Below the pieces are notes generated by a model. That model saw only the letters and a program-made list of their open reading frames with translations, searched no databases and was not told the origin of the DNA. DNA of 64,000 nt from Neobacillus niacini NBRC 15566 (GTDB lineage: Bacteria > Bacillota > Bacilli > Bacillales > Cytobacillaceae): the NCBI RefSeq assembly GCF_001591505.1, contig NZ_BCVA01000032.1, positions 1-64,000 on the forward strand, written 5' to 3'. Shown piece by piece: positions 7,974 through 16,113 of this stretch (the stretch's first letter is position 1; each line of letters starts with the position of its first letter). The position numbers were made by a program, and so were the translations under genes.

Positions 7974-9242
7974 ATGGAACAAGAAGTAAGCTTAGAAAAA
8001 GCAATCTTAGTTGGCTGCCAAACGCAAACATTAGATGATAGTAGGTTCCACTATTCAATGGAGGAACTTGCTTCCTTAACAGAAACTGCTAAGGGTGAAG
8101 TTCTCATGTCTGTTTCTCAAAAACGAGAGCGGATTCACCCTGCACTATACATAGGAAAAGGGAAAGTGGAAGAACTAAAAACCCTTGTCGATGAAGTCGA
8201 GGCTGACTTGGTGATTTTTAACGATGAATTATCCCCAAGCCAAAAAAGAAATCTCGCTTCTGAATTAAACGCCCGTATTATTGACAGGACTCAGCTGATA
8301 TTAGATATATTTGCACAAAGAGCACGATCAAAAGAAGGTAAGCTGCAGGTCGAACTAGCGCAGCTTCAATACCTATTGCCGCGACTTGCTGGGCAGGGGA
8401 CAGCACTATCAAGATTAGGGGCTGGAATTGGAACAAGAGGGCCGGGGGAAACAAAGCTTGAATCTGACCGCCGTCATATCCGTAGAAGAATTGATGATAT
8501 TAAAAGTCAGCTCTCCGTCATTGTACAGCACCGCGATCGTTACCGGGAAAGAAGAAAGAAAAACAAAACGTTCCAAATTGCGATTGTCGGTTATACGAAT
8601 GCAGGTAAATCGACACTTTTTAACCGGCTATCTGAAGCGGATTCTTATGAAGAAAATCAATTATTCGCGACCTTGGATCCAATGACAAGGAAATTGGTTT
8701 TACCAAGCGGTTATCAAACGTTAATAACAGATACAGTTGGATTCATTCAAGACCTGCCAACAGCCTTGATTGCTGCTTTCCGTTCGACTCTAGAAGAGGT
8801 GAAGGAAGCGGATCTTCTTTTACATGTAGTCGATATGGCCAATGCTGATTATTTCCAGCATGAAAAAACAGTCAATAAGCTGCTTGAAGACTTAGAAGTG
8901 AAAGACATTCCACAGATCACTGTTTATAATAAGAGGGATATTAAACATCCTGACTTTGTACCAACGGCAAACACGCCTCTTATATTCATAAGCGCTTATG
9001 ATAAAGAGGACCGAAACGAACTCAAAAGAAAAATCGAAAAAGCCATTATTGAAATGATGGATCAATATCAAGTGAGTATTCCTTCAACCGAGGGAAAACT
9101 GCTGGCACAATTAAAGAATGAGACGATTGTAAGAGAACTTGTCTTTGATGAAGAAAAAGAACTTTATCAATGCCGCGGATTTTCTCTTCCAGATCATCAA
9201 ATTTCCGGCCAATTAGAGAAATATAAAACAAGAATGGAGTAA
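7974..9242 (+). CDS. hflX: Ribosome-associated GTPase HflX
   Basis: A 422-residue GTPase that binds the 50S subunit and splits or rescues stalled ribosomes. The N-terminal domain carries the diagnostic glycine-rich GTRGPGETKLE at 153-163, followed by an arginine-rich helix (165-196). The G domain has G1 GYTNAGKS at 206-213, G3 DTVGFI, and G4 NKRD. A short C-terminal domain follows. The ATG is preceded by AGAGGTG. The next gene starts four bases after its stop, so the two form an operon (ynbA-ynbB in B. subtilis). Confidence 0.95.
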   Translation: MEQEVSLEKAILVGCQTQTLDDSRFHYSMEELASLTETAKGEVLMSVSQKRERIHPALYIGKGKVEELKTLVDEVEADLVIFNDELSPSQKRNLASELNARIIDRTQLILDIFAQRARSKEGKLQVELAQLQYLLPRLAGQGTALSRLGAGIGTRGPGETKLESDRRHIRRRIDDIKSQLSVIVQHRDRYRERRKKNKTFQIAIVGYTNAGKSTLFNRLSEADSYEENQLFATLDPMTRKLVLPSGYQTLITDTVGFIQDLPTALIAAFRSTLEEVKEADLLLHVVDMANADYFQHEKTVNKLLEDLEVKDIPQITVYNKRDIKHPDFVPTANTPLIFISAYDKEDRNELKRKIEKAIIEMMDQYQVSIPSTEGKLLAQLKNETIVRELVFDEEKELYQCRGFSLPDHQISGQLEKYKTRME

Positions 9243-9246
9243 CAGC

Positions 9247-10518
9247 ATGTTTCAACAGTTAAAAAATGGGGAAAAACTTCAACCAATCGTAAGGAGTGTA
9301 GAACAACAAATTGCCTCTGTACATAAAGGAATTGATGAAAGGATTGAATCCAATCAATTTCGAGTATTGAGTAGTTACCAAAAACATCGAGTCAGTGATT
9401 CGCATTTTATCCCTACTACAGGGTACGGATATGACGATATTGGAAGAGATACATTAGAACTGATTTATGCAGATGTTTTTGGTGGTGAGGCGGGCCTAGT
9501 CCGTCCGCAGATTATTTCCGGCACCCATGCGATATCGATTGCGCTATTTGGGATTCTTCGGCCTGGAGATGAACTTCTATATATTACGGGAAAACCGTAT
9601 GATACCCTTGAAGAAATTGTCGGCATCCGTGGGAATGGTGTCGGTTCCTTAAAGGAGTTCGGCATTTCTTATGATAGTGCAGCGCTAACGGAAGAGGGGC
9701 GAATCGACTGGGATGTCGTTGCTTCTAAAATCAAGAGCAATACGAAAATGATTGGCATCCAACGGTCAAAAGGGTATGCAACCCGTCCATCTTTCACTAT
9801 TGCTGAAATTAAAGAAATGATTTCATTCGTAAAAGAAATTAAAGAAGATGTAGTGGTTTTCGTTGATAACTGTTACGGAGAATTCGTTGAAGAAATAGAG
9901 CCTTGTCATGTCGGAGCAGATTTAATTGCGGGTTCACTGATTAAAAACCCAGGCGGAGGAATTGCAAAAACAGGCGGTTATATTGTCGGTAAAAAGCAAT
10001 ATGTAGAAGCCTGTTCGTATCGTATGACCTCTCCGGGGATCGGCGCAGAAGCTGGAGCTTCTCTCTACAGCCTGCAGGAAATGTATCAAGGTTTCTTTTT
10101 AGCTCCGCATGTAGTCGGACAAGCATTAAAGGGAGCTGTTTTTACAGCAGCATTCTTAGAAAAATTAGGAATGAATTCTTCGCCGAAGTGGGATGCAAAC
10201 AGAACGGATTTAATTCAATCTGTTCAATTTGATGATAAAGATAAGATGATTGCCTTTTGCCAGGCGATCCAATTTGCTTCACCAATTAATTCGCATGTTA
10301 CAGCGTATCCGGCGTATATGCCTGGGTATGAGGACGATGTCATCATGGCGGCCGGAACGTTTATTCAAGGGGCTAGCATTGAATTAACAGCCGATGGACC
10401 GATTAGGCCTCCGTATGTGGCCTATGTTCAAGGCGGATTAACGTATGCTCATGTCAAAATGGCGGTATGCATAGCTATCGATTCTTTAATGGAGAAAAAG
10501 TTGATTGAATTAAACTAA
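9247..10518 (+). CDS. ynbB: PLP-dependent methionine gamma-lyase family protein (YnbB)
   Basis: A 423-residue fold-type I pyridoxal-phosphate enzyme of the Met_gamma_lyase (old name: aluminium resistance) family. The PLP lysine is in GSLIKNPGGGIAKTGGY, preceded by the aspartate of VVFVDNCYGEF, which contacts the pyridine nitrogen. The phosphate-binding TTGYGYDDIGRD and SGTHAISIALFG segments lie near the N-terminus. The reaction has not been firmly assigned for the family. It begins four bases after hflX and is conserved upstream of glnR in bacilli. Confidence 0.9.
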   Translation: MFQQLKNGEKLQPIVRSVEQQIASVHKGIDERIESNQFRVLSSYQKHRVSDSHFIPTTGYGYDDIGRDTLELIYADVFGGEAGLVRPQIISGTHAISIALFGILRPGDELLYITGKPYDTLEEIVGIRGNGVGSLKEFGISYDSAALTEEGRIDWDVVASKIKSNTKMIGIQRSKGYATRPSFTIAEIKEMISFVKEIKEDVVVFVDNCYGEFVEEIEPCHVGADLIAGSLIKNPGGGIAKTGGYIVGKKQYVEACSYRMTSPGIGAEAGASLYSLQEMYQGFFLAPHVVGQALKGAVFTAAFLEKLGMNSSPKWDANRTDLIQSVQFDDKDKMIAFCQAIQFASPINSHVTAYPAYMPGYEDDVIMAAGTFIQGASIELTADGPIRPPYVAYVQGGLTYAHVKMAVCIAIDSLMEKKLIELN

Positions 10519-10528
10519 GTAGAAATAC

Positions 10529-10561
10529 AAAGGATAACGAAAGAGTTGTCCTTTCTTTTTG
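10529..10561 (+). terminator. Terminator after ynbB
   Basis: A 10-bp stem (AAAGGATAAC / GTTGTCCTTT, one G-U pair) with a 6-nt loop and a following CTTTTT. It separates ynbB from the glnR promoter. Confidence 0.75.
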
Positions 10562-10573
10562 ATGAAAAAACCA

Positions 10574-10624
10574 TGTTAGAAAACCTAACATAACGTTGAC
10601 ATCTTTTCTAACACAAAATATAAT
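10574..10624 (+). promoter_or_regulatory. glnRA promoter with two GlnR/TnrA boxes
   Basis: TTGACA (10596-10601) and TATAAT (10619-10624) are 17 bp apart, an ideal sigma-A promoter. A perfect GlnR box of the TGTNA-N7-TNACA type lies just upstream at 10574-10590. A second, one-mismatch box (10597-10613) covers the -35 hexamer and spacer. This is the B. subtilis glnRA arrangement: glutamine-bound glutamine synthetase helps GlnR repress its own operon. Confidence 0.92.
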
Positions 10625-10660
10625 AGGATTATAAATCAGCAAAAGGAGAGGAGAAATTAA

Positions 10661-11062
10661 ATGAGTGGAAAAGAATTACGCCGCTCAATGCCACTATTCC
10701 CAATTGGAACGGTTATGCAGCTAACAGAATTAACAGCGAGACAAATCCGTTACTATGAAGAGCACGAATTGATTTCTCCAGCTAGAACAGATGGGAATAG
10801 AAGACTCTTTAGCTTAAACGATATTGATAGACTATTAGAAATTAAGGATCTCATTGATCAAGGAATAAATATGGCTGGTATCAAACAGCTGTTATTGGTC
10901 AAAGATCAACAGGCAAATGTTATCCAGCAGCAGGCTGAAAAAGCCAAGCAGGAATTAACAGACGAACAGTTAAGGAATTTACTCCGGCAAGAATTGCAGC
11001 AGGCTGGAAGATTCAATCGTTCGTCACTTAGGCAAGGGGATATGTCACGATTTTTCCACTAA
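10661..11062 (+). CDS. glnR: MerR-family nitrogen repressor GlnR
   Basis: A 133-residue repressor of glnRA and other nitrogen genes. The N-terminal MerR winged helix-turn-helix spans about residues 12-80 (MQLTELTARQIRYYEEHELISPAR). A Gln-rich helix follows, then the C-terminal tail that senses feedback-inhibited glutamine synthetase. AAGGAGAGG precedes the ATG. It is the first gene of the glnR-glnA operon, with glnA starting 22 bp downstream. Confidence 0.96.
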   Translation: MSGKELRRSMPLFPIGTVMQLTELTARQIRYYEEHELISPARTDGNRRLFSLNDIDRLLEIKDLIDQGINMAGIKQLLLVKDQQANVIQQQAEKAKQELTDEQLRNLLRQELQQAGRFNRSSLRQGDMSRFFH

Positions 11063-11084
11063 TTAAATCTTGGAGGTAATGAAA

Positions 11085-12419
11085 ATGGCAAAGTTTACTA
11101 GAGAAGATATTAAGCGGTTGGCAGCAGAGGAAAATGTTAAATTTATTCGTTTACAATTCACTGATATTCTAGGAACAATCAAAAACGTTGAGATTCCTAT
11201 CAGTCAGTTAGAAAAAGCTCTTGATAATAAAATGATGTTTGACGGTTCTTCTATCGAAGGTTTCGTACGTATTGAAGAATCTGATATGTATCTATATCCA
11301 GACTTAAACACTTGGGTAGTGTTCCCATGGACAGCTGAAAAAGGAAAAGTAGCTCGTTTGATTTGTGACATCTATAATGCAGACGGAAACCCATTTGATG
11401 GGGATCCACGCAGTAACTTAAAAAGAGTTCTAAAGGAAATGGAACAACTAGGATTTACAGACTTTAACTTAGGACCTGAGCCAGAATTCTTCTTGTTTAA
11501 GTTAGACGCAAAAGGTGAGCCAACATTAGAATTGAATGACCAAGGAGGTTACTTCGATTTCGCTCCAACGGATTTAGGAGAAAACTGCCGTCGTGATATC
11601 GTACTAGAACTAGAAGAAATGGGCTTTGAAATTGAAGCATCTCACCACGAGGTAGCACCAGGTCAACACGAGATTGACTTTAAATATGCGGATGCACTAA
11701 CAGCATGTGACCAAATTCAAACATTTAAATTAGTAGTTAAGACAATTGCTCGTAAACACGGTTTACATGCAACGTTTATGCCAAAACCACTATACGGAGT
11801 AAATGGATCTGGTATGCATATGAATCTTTCCTTGTTTACGAATGGAAAGAACGCATTCTATGAGCCAACTGGCGACCTAGAAATGAGTGATACAGCTCGT
11901 CAATTTATCGCTGGTATCCTTAAGCATTCACCAAACTTTACAGCTGTTACAAATCCAACGGTAAACTCTTATAAGCGTCTAGTTCCGGGCTATGAAGCAC
12001 CTTGCTATGTTGCGTGGTCTGCTAGAAACCGTTCACCATTAATTCGTATTCCATCTTCTCGCGGATTAAGCACTCGTGTAGAAGTAAGAAGCGTTGACCC
12101 AGCTGCAAACCCATACCTAGCAATGGCTGTACTATTAAAAGCTGGATTAGATGGTATTAAAAATAAAATGACTCCTCCTGCTCCAGTTGATCGTAATATC
12201 TATGTAATGAGCAAGGAAGAAAGAATCGAAGAAGGCATCATTGATCTTCCAGCTACTCTAGCTCAAGCACTAGATCTATTAAAGACTGATGAAGTAATTG
12301 TATCAGGTTTAGGAGAGCACATCTTCGAACACTTTATCGAAGCAAAAGAAATCGAATGGGATATGTTCCGCACCGTTGTTCACCCTTGGGAACGCGAACA
12401 ATACATGAGCATGTACTAA
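11085..12419 (+). CDS. glnA: Glutamine synthetase type I
   Basis: Makes glutamine from glutamate, ammonia and ATP in the cytoplasm and acts with GlnR/TnrA in nitrogen signalling. The ATG at 11085 follows TTGGAGG and gives 444 residues, the GSI-alpha length. The Asp50-type loop reads MMFDGSSIEGF, the glutamate-binding segment is NGSGMHMNLS, the ATP-binding segment is KRLVPGYEAPCYVAWS, and the active-site flap is in EVRSVDPAANPYLA. There is no adenylylation Tyr segment, as expected for GSI-alpha. Codon use is more biased than in the neighbours, suggesting high expression. Confidence 0.97.
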   Translation: MAKFTREDIKRLAAEENVKFIRLQFTDILGTIKNVEIPISQLEKALDNKMMFDGSSIEGFVRIEESDMYLYPDLNTWVVFPWTAEKGKVARLICDIYNADGNPFDGDPRSNLKRVLKEMEQLGFTDFNLGPEPEFFLFKLDAKGEPTLELNDQGGYFDFAPTDLGENCRRDIVLELEEMGFEIEASHHEVAPGQHEIDFKYADALTACDQIQTFKLVVKTIARKHGLHATFMPKPLYGVNGSGMHMNLSLFTNGKNAFYEPTGDLEMSDTARQFIAGILKHSPNFTAVTNPTVNSYKRLVPGYEAPCYVAWSARNRSPLIRIPSSRGLSTRVEVRSVDPAANPYLAMAVLLKAGLDGIKNKMTPPAPVDRNIYVMSKEERIEEGIIDLPATLAQALDLLKTDEVIVSGLGEHIFEHFIEAKEIEWDMFRTVVHPWEREQYMSMY

Positions 12420-12429
12420 GATTTAATAT

Positions 12430-12468
12430 AACCCAGTGTGGATTTGAGTCCATGCTGGGTTGTTTTTC
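12430..12468 (+). terminator. Terminator of the glnRA operon
   Basis: A 13-bp stem (AACCCAGTGTGGA / TCCATGCTGGGTT) and a 6-nt loop, followed by GTTTTT. Confidence 0.85.
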
Positions 12469-12535
12469 GTTTTAGTTGGTTGTGGTGTTGTTATAAGGTG
12501 ATTATGATGACCATAATTATGGGAAAATAGTGAAA

Positions 12536-12826
12536 GTGGTAAATATAGAGTGTTTATGGTGACCTCAAGTGCAGGAAAAACGGGAAAGTGGTAATCATAG
12601 AGTGTTTATGGTGACCTGAAGTGCAGGAAAAACGGGAAAGTGGTAATCATAATGTGTTTATGGTGACCTAAAGTGTAGGATAAACGAGAAGGTGGTAATC
12701 ATAGAGTTTTTATGGTGACCTGAGTGCAGGAAAAACGGGAAAGTGGTAATCATAGAGTGTTTATGACGACCTAACGTGCAGGAAAAATGAGAAAGTGGTA
12801 ATCATAGAGCTCTCATGGAAAATCAC
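12536..12826. repeat. 52-bp tandem repeat, five copies plus a partial sixth
   Basis: Units start with GTGGTAAT(C)ATAGAG at 12536, 12588, 12640, 12692, 12743 and 12795. The spacing is 52, 52, 52, 51 and 52 bp. Each unit contains TGTTTATGGTGACC and GTGCAGGAAAAACG with a few substitutions. No reading frame is kept through the array (one unit is 51 bp). The rest of the gap between glnA and the next gene (12420-12916) is empty apart from terminators. Confidence 0.9.
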
Positions 12827-12867
12827 AAGAAAGATAAAAAAAGAGGTTATAAAAAAGGAGCTTCCAG

Positions 12868-12907
12868 CAAATTAAAAGACCCAGGATGGATATGGTCCAT
12901 ACTGGGC
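12868..12907 (-). terminator. Terminator for the minus-strand DUF4257 gene
   Basis: CCCAGGATGGA / TCCATACTGGG stem with a 5-nt loop. On the minus strand it is followed by TCTTTTAATTT. The stem closely resembles the glnA terminator 450 bp away, so one may be a copy of the other. Confidence 0.6.
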
Positions 12908-12916
12908 TATTTGCGT

Positions 12917-13207
12917 TCAAGACTCTTTTTCTTTATTTTCATTAAGCGATCTGAATCTAGTGAGTATGATATCACTGCTAATTCCGGCAAGTGCTGATAA
13001 AAAAATGGTTTCAACCATTGAATTGGGAGTTGTGTAAATCAGGATGAGGAGAGCTGCGACCGCACCTAGGAGCATTTCTTCTAAAAAACCTAAATAGATA
13101 AACCTCTTTGTTTTCCGGGGCATTATTATTTTTCCATGCTTCCTAACATGCCCTACAATCCCTACCATACCACCAATAACCATCGAGAAAATAATGTCAT
13201 ACAACAC
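12917..13207 (-). CDS. Small membrane protein (DUF4257-like)
   Basis: A 96-residue protein with three hydrophobic segments (about 3-20, 43-60 and 65-84) and a basic loop containing MPRKTKRFIYLGFLEE between the first two. This resembles the short DUF4257 membrane proteins of bacilli, whose function is unknown. The start is a GTG with GGAGAG about ten bases upstream. It faces glnA and is not part of a visible operon. Confidence 0.7.
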   Translation of the reverse strand: MLYDIIFSMVIGGMVGIVGHVRKHGKIIMPRKTKRFIYLGFLEEMLLGAVAALLILIYTTPNSMVETIFLSALAGISSDIILTRFRSLNENKEKES

Positions 13208-13435
13208 TCATTCCACTCTCCTTAAGCCTAGTTTTTTGGACCTAAGGTTAAATCATGGTGTATTACTATTATACAAATAGTGGAAACTAGTTAGAATGAG
13301 TAATTATACACATTTTCGTATAAATTTAAATATGATTTGGTCGAGGATAGGTGAAAACGTGGAAATGTTGTATCGATGAGGCGTTTTTTTTAAATAAGAA
13401 GTCTACACCTCCTCAATAGAGTATACGGCGGAAGT

Positions 13436-13626
13436 AAATAAGTGGAGATTTTCCGGTTAAATGCAGAATGGAGTTCGTCTAGGGGAAAATAAGTGGAGTT
13501 TTTTCGCTTATGCAAAGCAAAATCCCCTATTTTTCGTTTTTTCGAGTCAATAGGCGGAATCTCTTCGTCTAATTAGGCTATTTTCAATGCTATTTTCTAA
13601 ATAGCCGGACTTTTTCCGTCTATTTA
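13436..13626. repeat. Four short imperfect palindromes in the lexA downstream gap
   Basis: Related 25-28 bp palindromic units lie at 13436-13462, 13487-13511, 13549-13574 and 13599-13626. The clearest reads AAATAGCCGGAC...GTCTATTT around a run of T. The common plan is AATA-N-GYGGA, four to six T/C, CCG or TCG, and TTATTT. The gap 13208-13725 otherwise holds no gene that I can support. They look like REP-type intergenic elements. Confidence 0.6.
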
Positions 13627-13676
13627 CCAGATGGGTGCTACTCATAATCTGGGTGAGTTTTCCTTCGCTAATGATA

Positions 13677-13713
13677 AAAAAGAGTACAATTCGCAAACGG
13701 AATTGTACTCTTT
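13677..13713 (-). terminator. Terminator of lexA
   Basis: A 14-bp perfect stem (AAAGAGTACAATTC and its complement), 7-nt loop. On the minus strand it follows the lexA stop and ends in a T-rich run. Confidence 0.8.
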
Positions 13714-13725
13714 CCTGTAATTAGA

Positions 13726-14349
13726 TTAATGAATATGTCGATAAACCCCAATAACTTTTCCAAGAATAGAAACATTTCTTAAGATAATGGGATCCATGGT
13801 TGAGTTTTCAGGCTGCAAACGGATGTAATCTTTTTCTTTAAAGAAACGTTTACAGGTTGCTTCATCTTCCTCAGTCATCGCAACAACAATATCTCCATTG
13901 TTCGCAGTTGGCTGCTGCCTTACAATTACGTAATCTCCATCGAGAATTCCTGCTTCTATCATACTCTCACCCATGATTTCTAGCATAAATACTTGCTCGT
14001 CTGCAGGTGCTAGACTTTCAGGAAGTGGAAAAAACTCTTCCACGTTTTCGATGGCGGTAATAGGAAGACCCGCAGTTACTTTACCCACAATCGGTACATT
14101 GACCACATTATTTCTCGGGATATGAACCGTTTCATCCACTTCTAGTATTTCAATTGCTCTCGGTTTAGTTGGATCTCGTCTGATTAGTCCTTTGCTTTCC
14201 AACCGTGCTAAATGACCGTGAACCGTAGAACTAGAGGCAAGTCCTACTGCTTCACCAATTTCCCGAACGGATGGCGGATAACCCTTTTTCTTTACTTCCC
14301 CTTTAATAAATTCAAGGATATCCTGCTGGCGCTTAGATATTTTTGTCAT
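13726..14349 (-). CDS. lexA: SOS repressor LexA
   Basis: A 207-residue repressor of DNA-damage genes that cleaves itself when stimulated by RecA filaments. The N-terminal winged helix-turn-helix spans about residues 1-65. The cleavage site is A93-G94 in VTAGLP. The catalytic serine is S129 (GESM) and the lysine K167 (CKRFF), as in all LexA/UmuD peptidases. It is divergent from yneA, with LexA boxes between them, so it should regulate itself as well as yneA. Confidence 0.97.
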   Translation of the reverse strand: MTKISKRQQDILEFIKGEVKKKGYPPSVREIGEAVGLASSSTVHGHLARLESKGLIRRDPTKPRAIEILEVDETVHIPRNNVVNVPIVGKVTAGLPITAIENVEEFFPLPESLAPADEQVFMLEIMGESMIEAGILDGDYVIVRQQPTANNGDIVVAMTEEDEATCKRFFKEKDYIRLQPENSTMDPIILRNVSILGKVIGVYRHIH

Positions 14350-14411
14350 AATAGATACACCTCGCCCTATGTAATATTTACCTTTATTATAGCATGTTCG
14401 TATTTTTTATA

Positions 14412-14490
14412 CAAACATAAGTTCGAATTGTTATTGACAACAAACAAATGTTCTGACTATAATAAAAATATAAAAACGAACATACATTCT
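14412..14490 (+). promoter_or_regulatory. yneA promoter with three LexA (SOS) boxes
   Basis: The Bacillus SOS box is CGAAC-N4-GTTCG. Matches are CAAACATAAGTTCG (14412-14425), CAAACAAATGTTCT (14441-14454) and CGAACATACATTCT (14477-14490). A sigma-A promoter, TTGACA at 14434-14439 and TATAAT at 14458-14463, encloses the middle box, so LexA binding would block polymerase. A half-site (GTTCG) also sits on the lexA side near 14396. Confidence 0.92.
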
Positions 14491-14506
14491 AGATAGGGGT
14501 TATAGT

Positions 14507-14830
14507 ATGAGAAAAGTTTGGGACAAATACTCGTATGCTATTTTATTAATCATCTTGAGCTGCTCAGTAGCTTTTATTTTATCATTACGCTTTAATTCTG
14601 AAGTGGAAGAAACATACTTAACGATTACTGTATCTGAAGGAGATTCACTTTGGAAGATTTCCAACCAATATTTCGGCCAGCATTCTTACTCTAATGATGA
14701 ATTTGTCAGCTGGGTTAAGCACCATAATGAAATCGATGGGGATATAATTTATCCTGGGGAAGAAATCATGATTCCTGTCAACTATGAAGTTGGGACTATA
14801 ACCGAATATGCTAGCGCTGCTGGAGAATAG
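14507..14830 (+). CDS. yneA: SOS cell-division suppressor YneA (LysM)
   Basis: Delays division during DNA damage. It is 107 residues long with one membrane helix at about 9-27 and an extracytoplasmic LysM domain at about 40-91 (SEGDSLWKISNQYFG ... YPGEEIMIPV). The ribosome site is AGGGG before the ATG. It is the first gene of the SOS-controlled yneA-yneB unit, divergent from lexA. Confidence 0.93.
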   Translation: MRKVWDKYSYAILLIILSCSVAFILSLRFNSEVEETYLTITVSEGDSLWKISNQYFGQHSYSNDEFVSWVKHHNEIDGDIIYPGEEIMIPVNYEVGTITEYASAAGE

Positions 14831-14836
14831 AGTCAG

Positions 14837-15499
14837 ATGATCAATGCAATCATTTACTGCAGGGTAAGTACAAACAAAGAAACCCAGGAAACATCTTTAA
14901 AGCGCCAAGAAGAGGAGCTCACGCAGCTTGCCGCTCAATATCAATTTCATGTTGTCTCCATTATTAGGGAGCAGGCAAGTGGTTATGAACTTGAAAGAAA
15001 CGGGATTCTTGAGTTATTAGACCTATTGAAAGAAAAAAACATACAAGCCGTGTTAATTCAAGATGAAACAAGACTAGGAAGAGGAAATGCGAAGATTGCC
15101 CTCTTACATTGTATCTTAAAAGAAAATGTGAAACTTTATAGTATCTCTCATAATGGTGAGCTGCAGTTATCGGAAAGTGATTCAATGGTTTTAAAAATTG
15201 TTGGCATGGTTGAAGAATACCAGCGTAAGTTACATAATATTAAAATTAAACGAGGGATGAAACGAGCCGTGGCTCAGGGATATAAGCCTGAAAAAAATCT
15301 AAAAAATCTTGAGTGGAATTCTGGAAGGGAAAAAATAGAACTTCCAATTGAAGAGATTGTACGTCTCAGAAAAAATAAATTAACTTTTTCAGAGATTGCT
15401 GCTACTTTAAGAGGATTTGGATATAATATTTCAAAAGCAACAGTCCATAGACGCTTCCAGGAATATCAACAAGAATTGATTGAATCACAAGAAGAGTAG
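14837..15499 (+). CDS. yneB: YneB, small serine-recombinase family protein
   Basis: A 220-residue resolvase-family protein. The catalytic serine is S11 in YCRVST, and the arginine-containing QDETRLGRG motif is present. The C-terminus has a helix-turn-helix (FSEIAATLRGFGYNISKATVHRRF). It starts six bases after yneA and is co-induced in the SOS response in B. subtilis, where its target is not known. It is not part of a mobile element here: it sits at its conserved chromosomal place. Confidence 0.9.
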   Translation: MINAIIYCRVSTNKETQETSLKRQEEELTQLAAQYQFHVVSIIREQASGYELERNGILELLDLLKEKNIQAVLIQDETRLGRGNAKIALLHCILKENVKLYSISHNGELQLSESDSMVLKIVGMVEEYQRKLHNIKIKRGMKRAVAQGYKPEKNLKNLEWNSGREKIELPIEEIVRLRKNKLTFSEIAATLRGFGYNISKATVHRRFQEYQQELIESQEE

Positions 15500-15530
15500 A
15501 CCATTTGCTTGTCAGATGGTCTATTTTTTA
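15497..15530 (+). terminator. Terminator after yneB
   Basis: TAGACCATTTG / CAGATGGTCTA stem followed by six T. It overlaps the yneB stop and partly separates ynzC from the SOS unit. Confidence 0.75.
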
Positions 15531-15702
15531 GTAAAATCAGTCCTTAAGTGCGGCTGTGGAATCATTTATGTACTCAGTGGATTGGATACGAAAGACTCCT
15601 GCTGGGTCTCCCCCGTACCGTCCTGGGTGCGCTAAAGTTTATGTAGCGGGAATCAACTGATCTATATACACAGCACAAGTATTTGAAAGGAGGGTCCTAA
15701 AA

Positions 15703-15933
15703 ATGCTCTCAAAAGAAAAAATGGCACGAATCAATGAATTAGCAAGAAAAGCTAAAGCAACTGGACTTACAGAAGCAGAAGCGAAGGAACAATCTAAATT
15801 AAGAAGCGAGTATTTGACCACTTTCCGCAGTTCTATGCTGGATACATTAACAAATACAAAAATCATTGACCCTGAGGGAAATGACGTAACGCCAGAAAAA
15901 ATCAAACATAGAAAAAAATATAATCTTCATTAA
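15703..15933 (+). CDS. ynzC: YnzC, DUF896 protein
   Basis: A 76-residue helical, highly charged cytoplasmic protein with the DUF896 opening MLSKEKMARINELARKAK and an ..SKLRSEYLTTFRSSML helix. In B. subtilis it is the third gene of the yneA operon. Here a terminator and about 200 bp of non-coding DNA separate it from yneB, so it may have its own promoter. AAAGGAGG precedes the ATG. No function is established. Confidence 0.9.
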   Translation: MLSKEKMARINELARKAKATGLTEAEAKEQSKLRSEYLTTFRSSMLDTLTNTKIIDPEGNDVTPEKIKHRKKYNLH

Positions 15934-15939
15934 TCTAAT

Positions 15940-15965
15940 AGGAAAACATTTTGTTTTCCTTTTTA
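15940..15965 (+). terminator. Terminator after ynzC
   Basis: AGGAAAACA / TGTTTTCCT stem, 3-nt loop, then TTTT. Confidence 0.7.
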
Positions 15966-16032
15966 CATATTGCACACCAACATGTGTCAAAATATAATGA
16001 AGTGAAATAATTTGTTTAGTAGTCAAATTAAT

Positions 16033-16061
16033 TGTTGAATTAATGTGAAGAGAGCTATAAT
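16033..16061 (+). promoter_or_regulatory. Probable sigma-A promoter of tkt
   Basis: TTGTTG (16033-16038) and TATAAT (16056-16061) are 17 bp apart, about 50 bp before the tkt start. The -10 box is perfect and the -35 weak. Confidence 0.55.
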
Positions 16062-16113
16062 ATTAAGGTTGTTATTATTTTTTTATCCTAGAGAATCAGG
16101 AGTGATGTAAACA

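Noticed and set aside
12536..12826. Possible CRISPR array
   Set aside because: The units are contiguous with no variable spacers, and no cas genes are present. It is a plain tandem repeat.
12815..12997. 60-codon plus-strand frame after the tandem repeat
   Set aside because: It runs through the hairpin terminator of the opposite gene and into that gene's coding region; it has no ribosome site and a lysine-rich low-complexity start.
14212..14496. 94-codon plus-strand frame across the lexA start
   Set aside because: It lies antisense to lexA and across the SOS boxes, with no ribosome site.
14837..15499. yneB as evidence of a mobile element
   Set aside because: It is a serine-recombinase relative but sits in its conserved place downstream of yneA, without ends or cargo.
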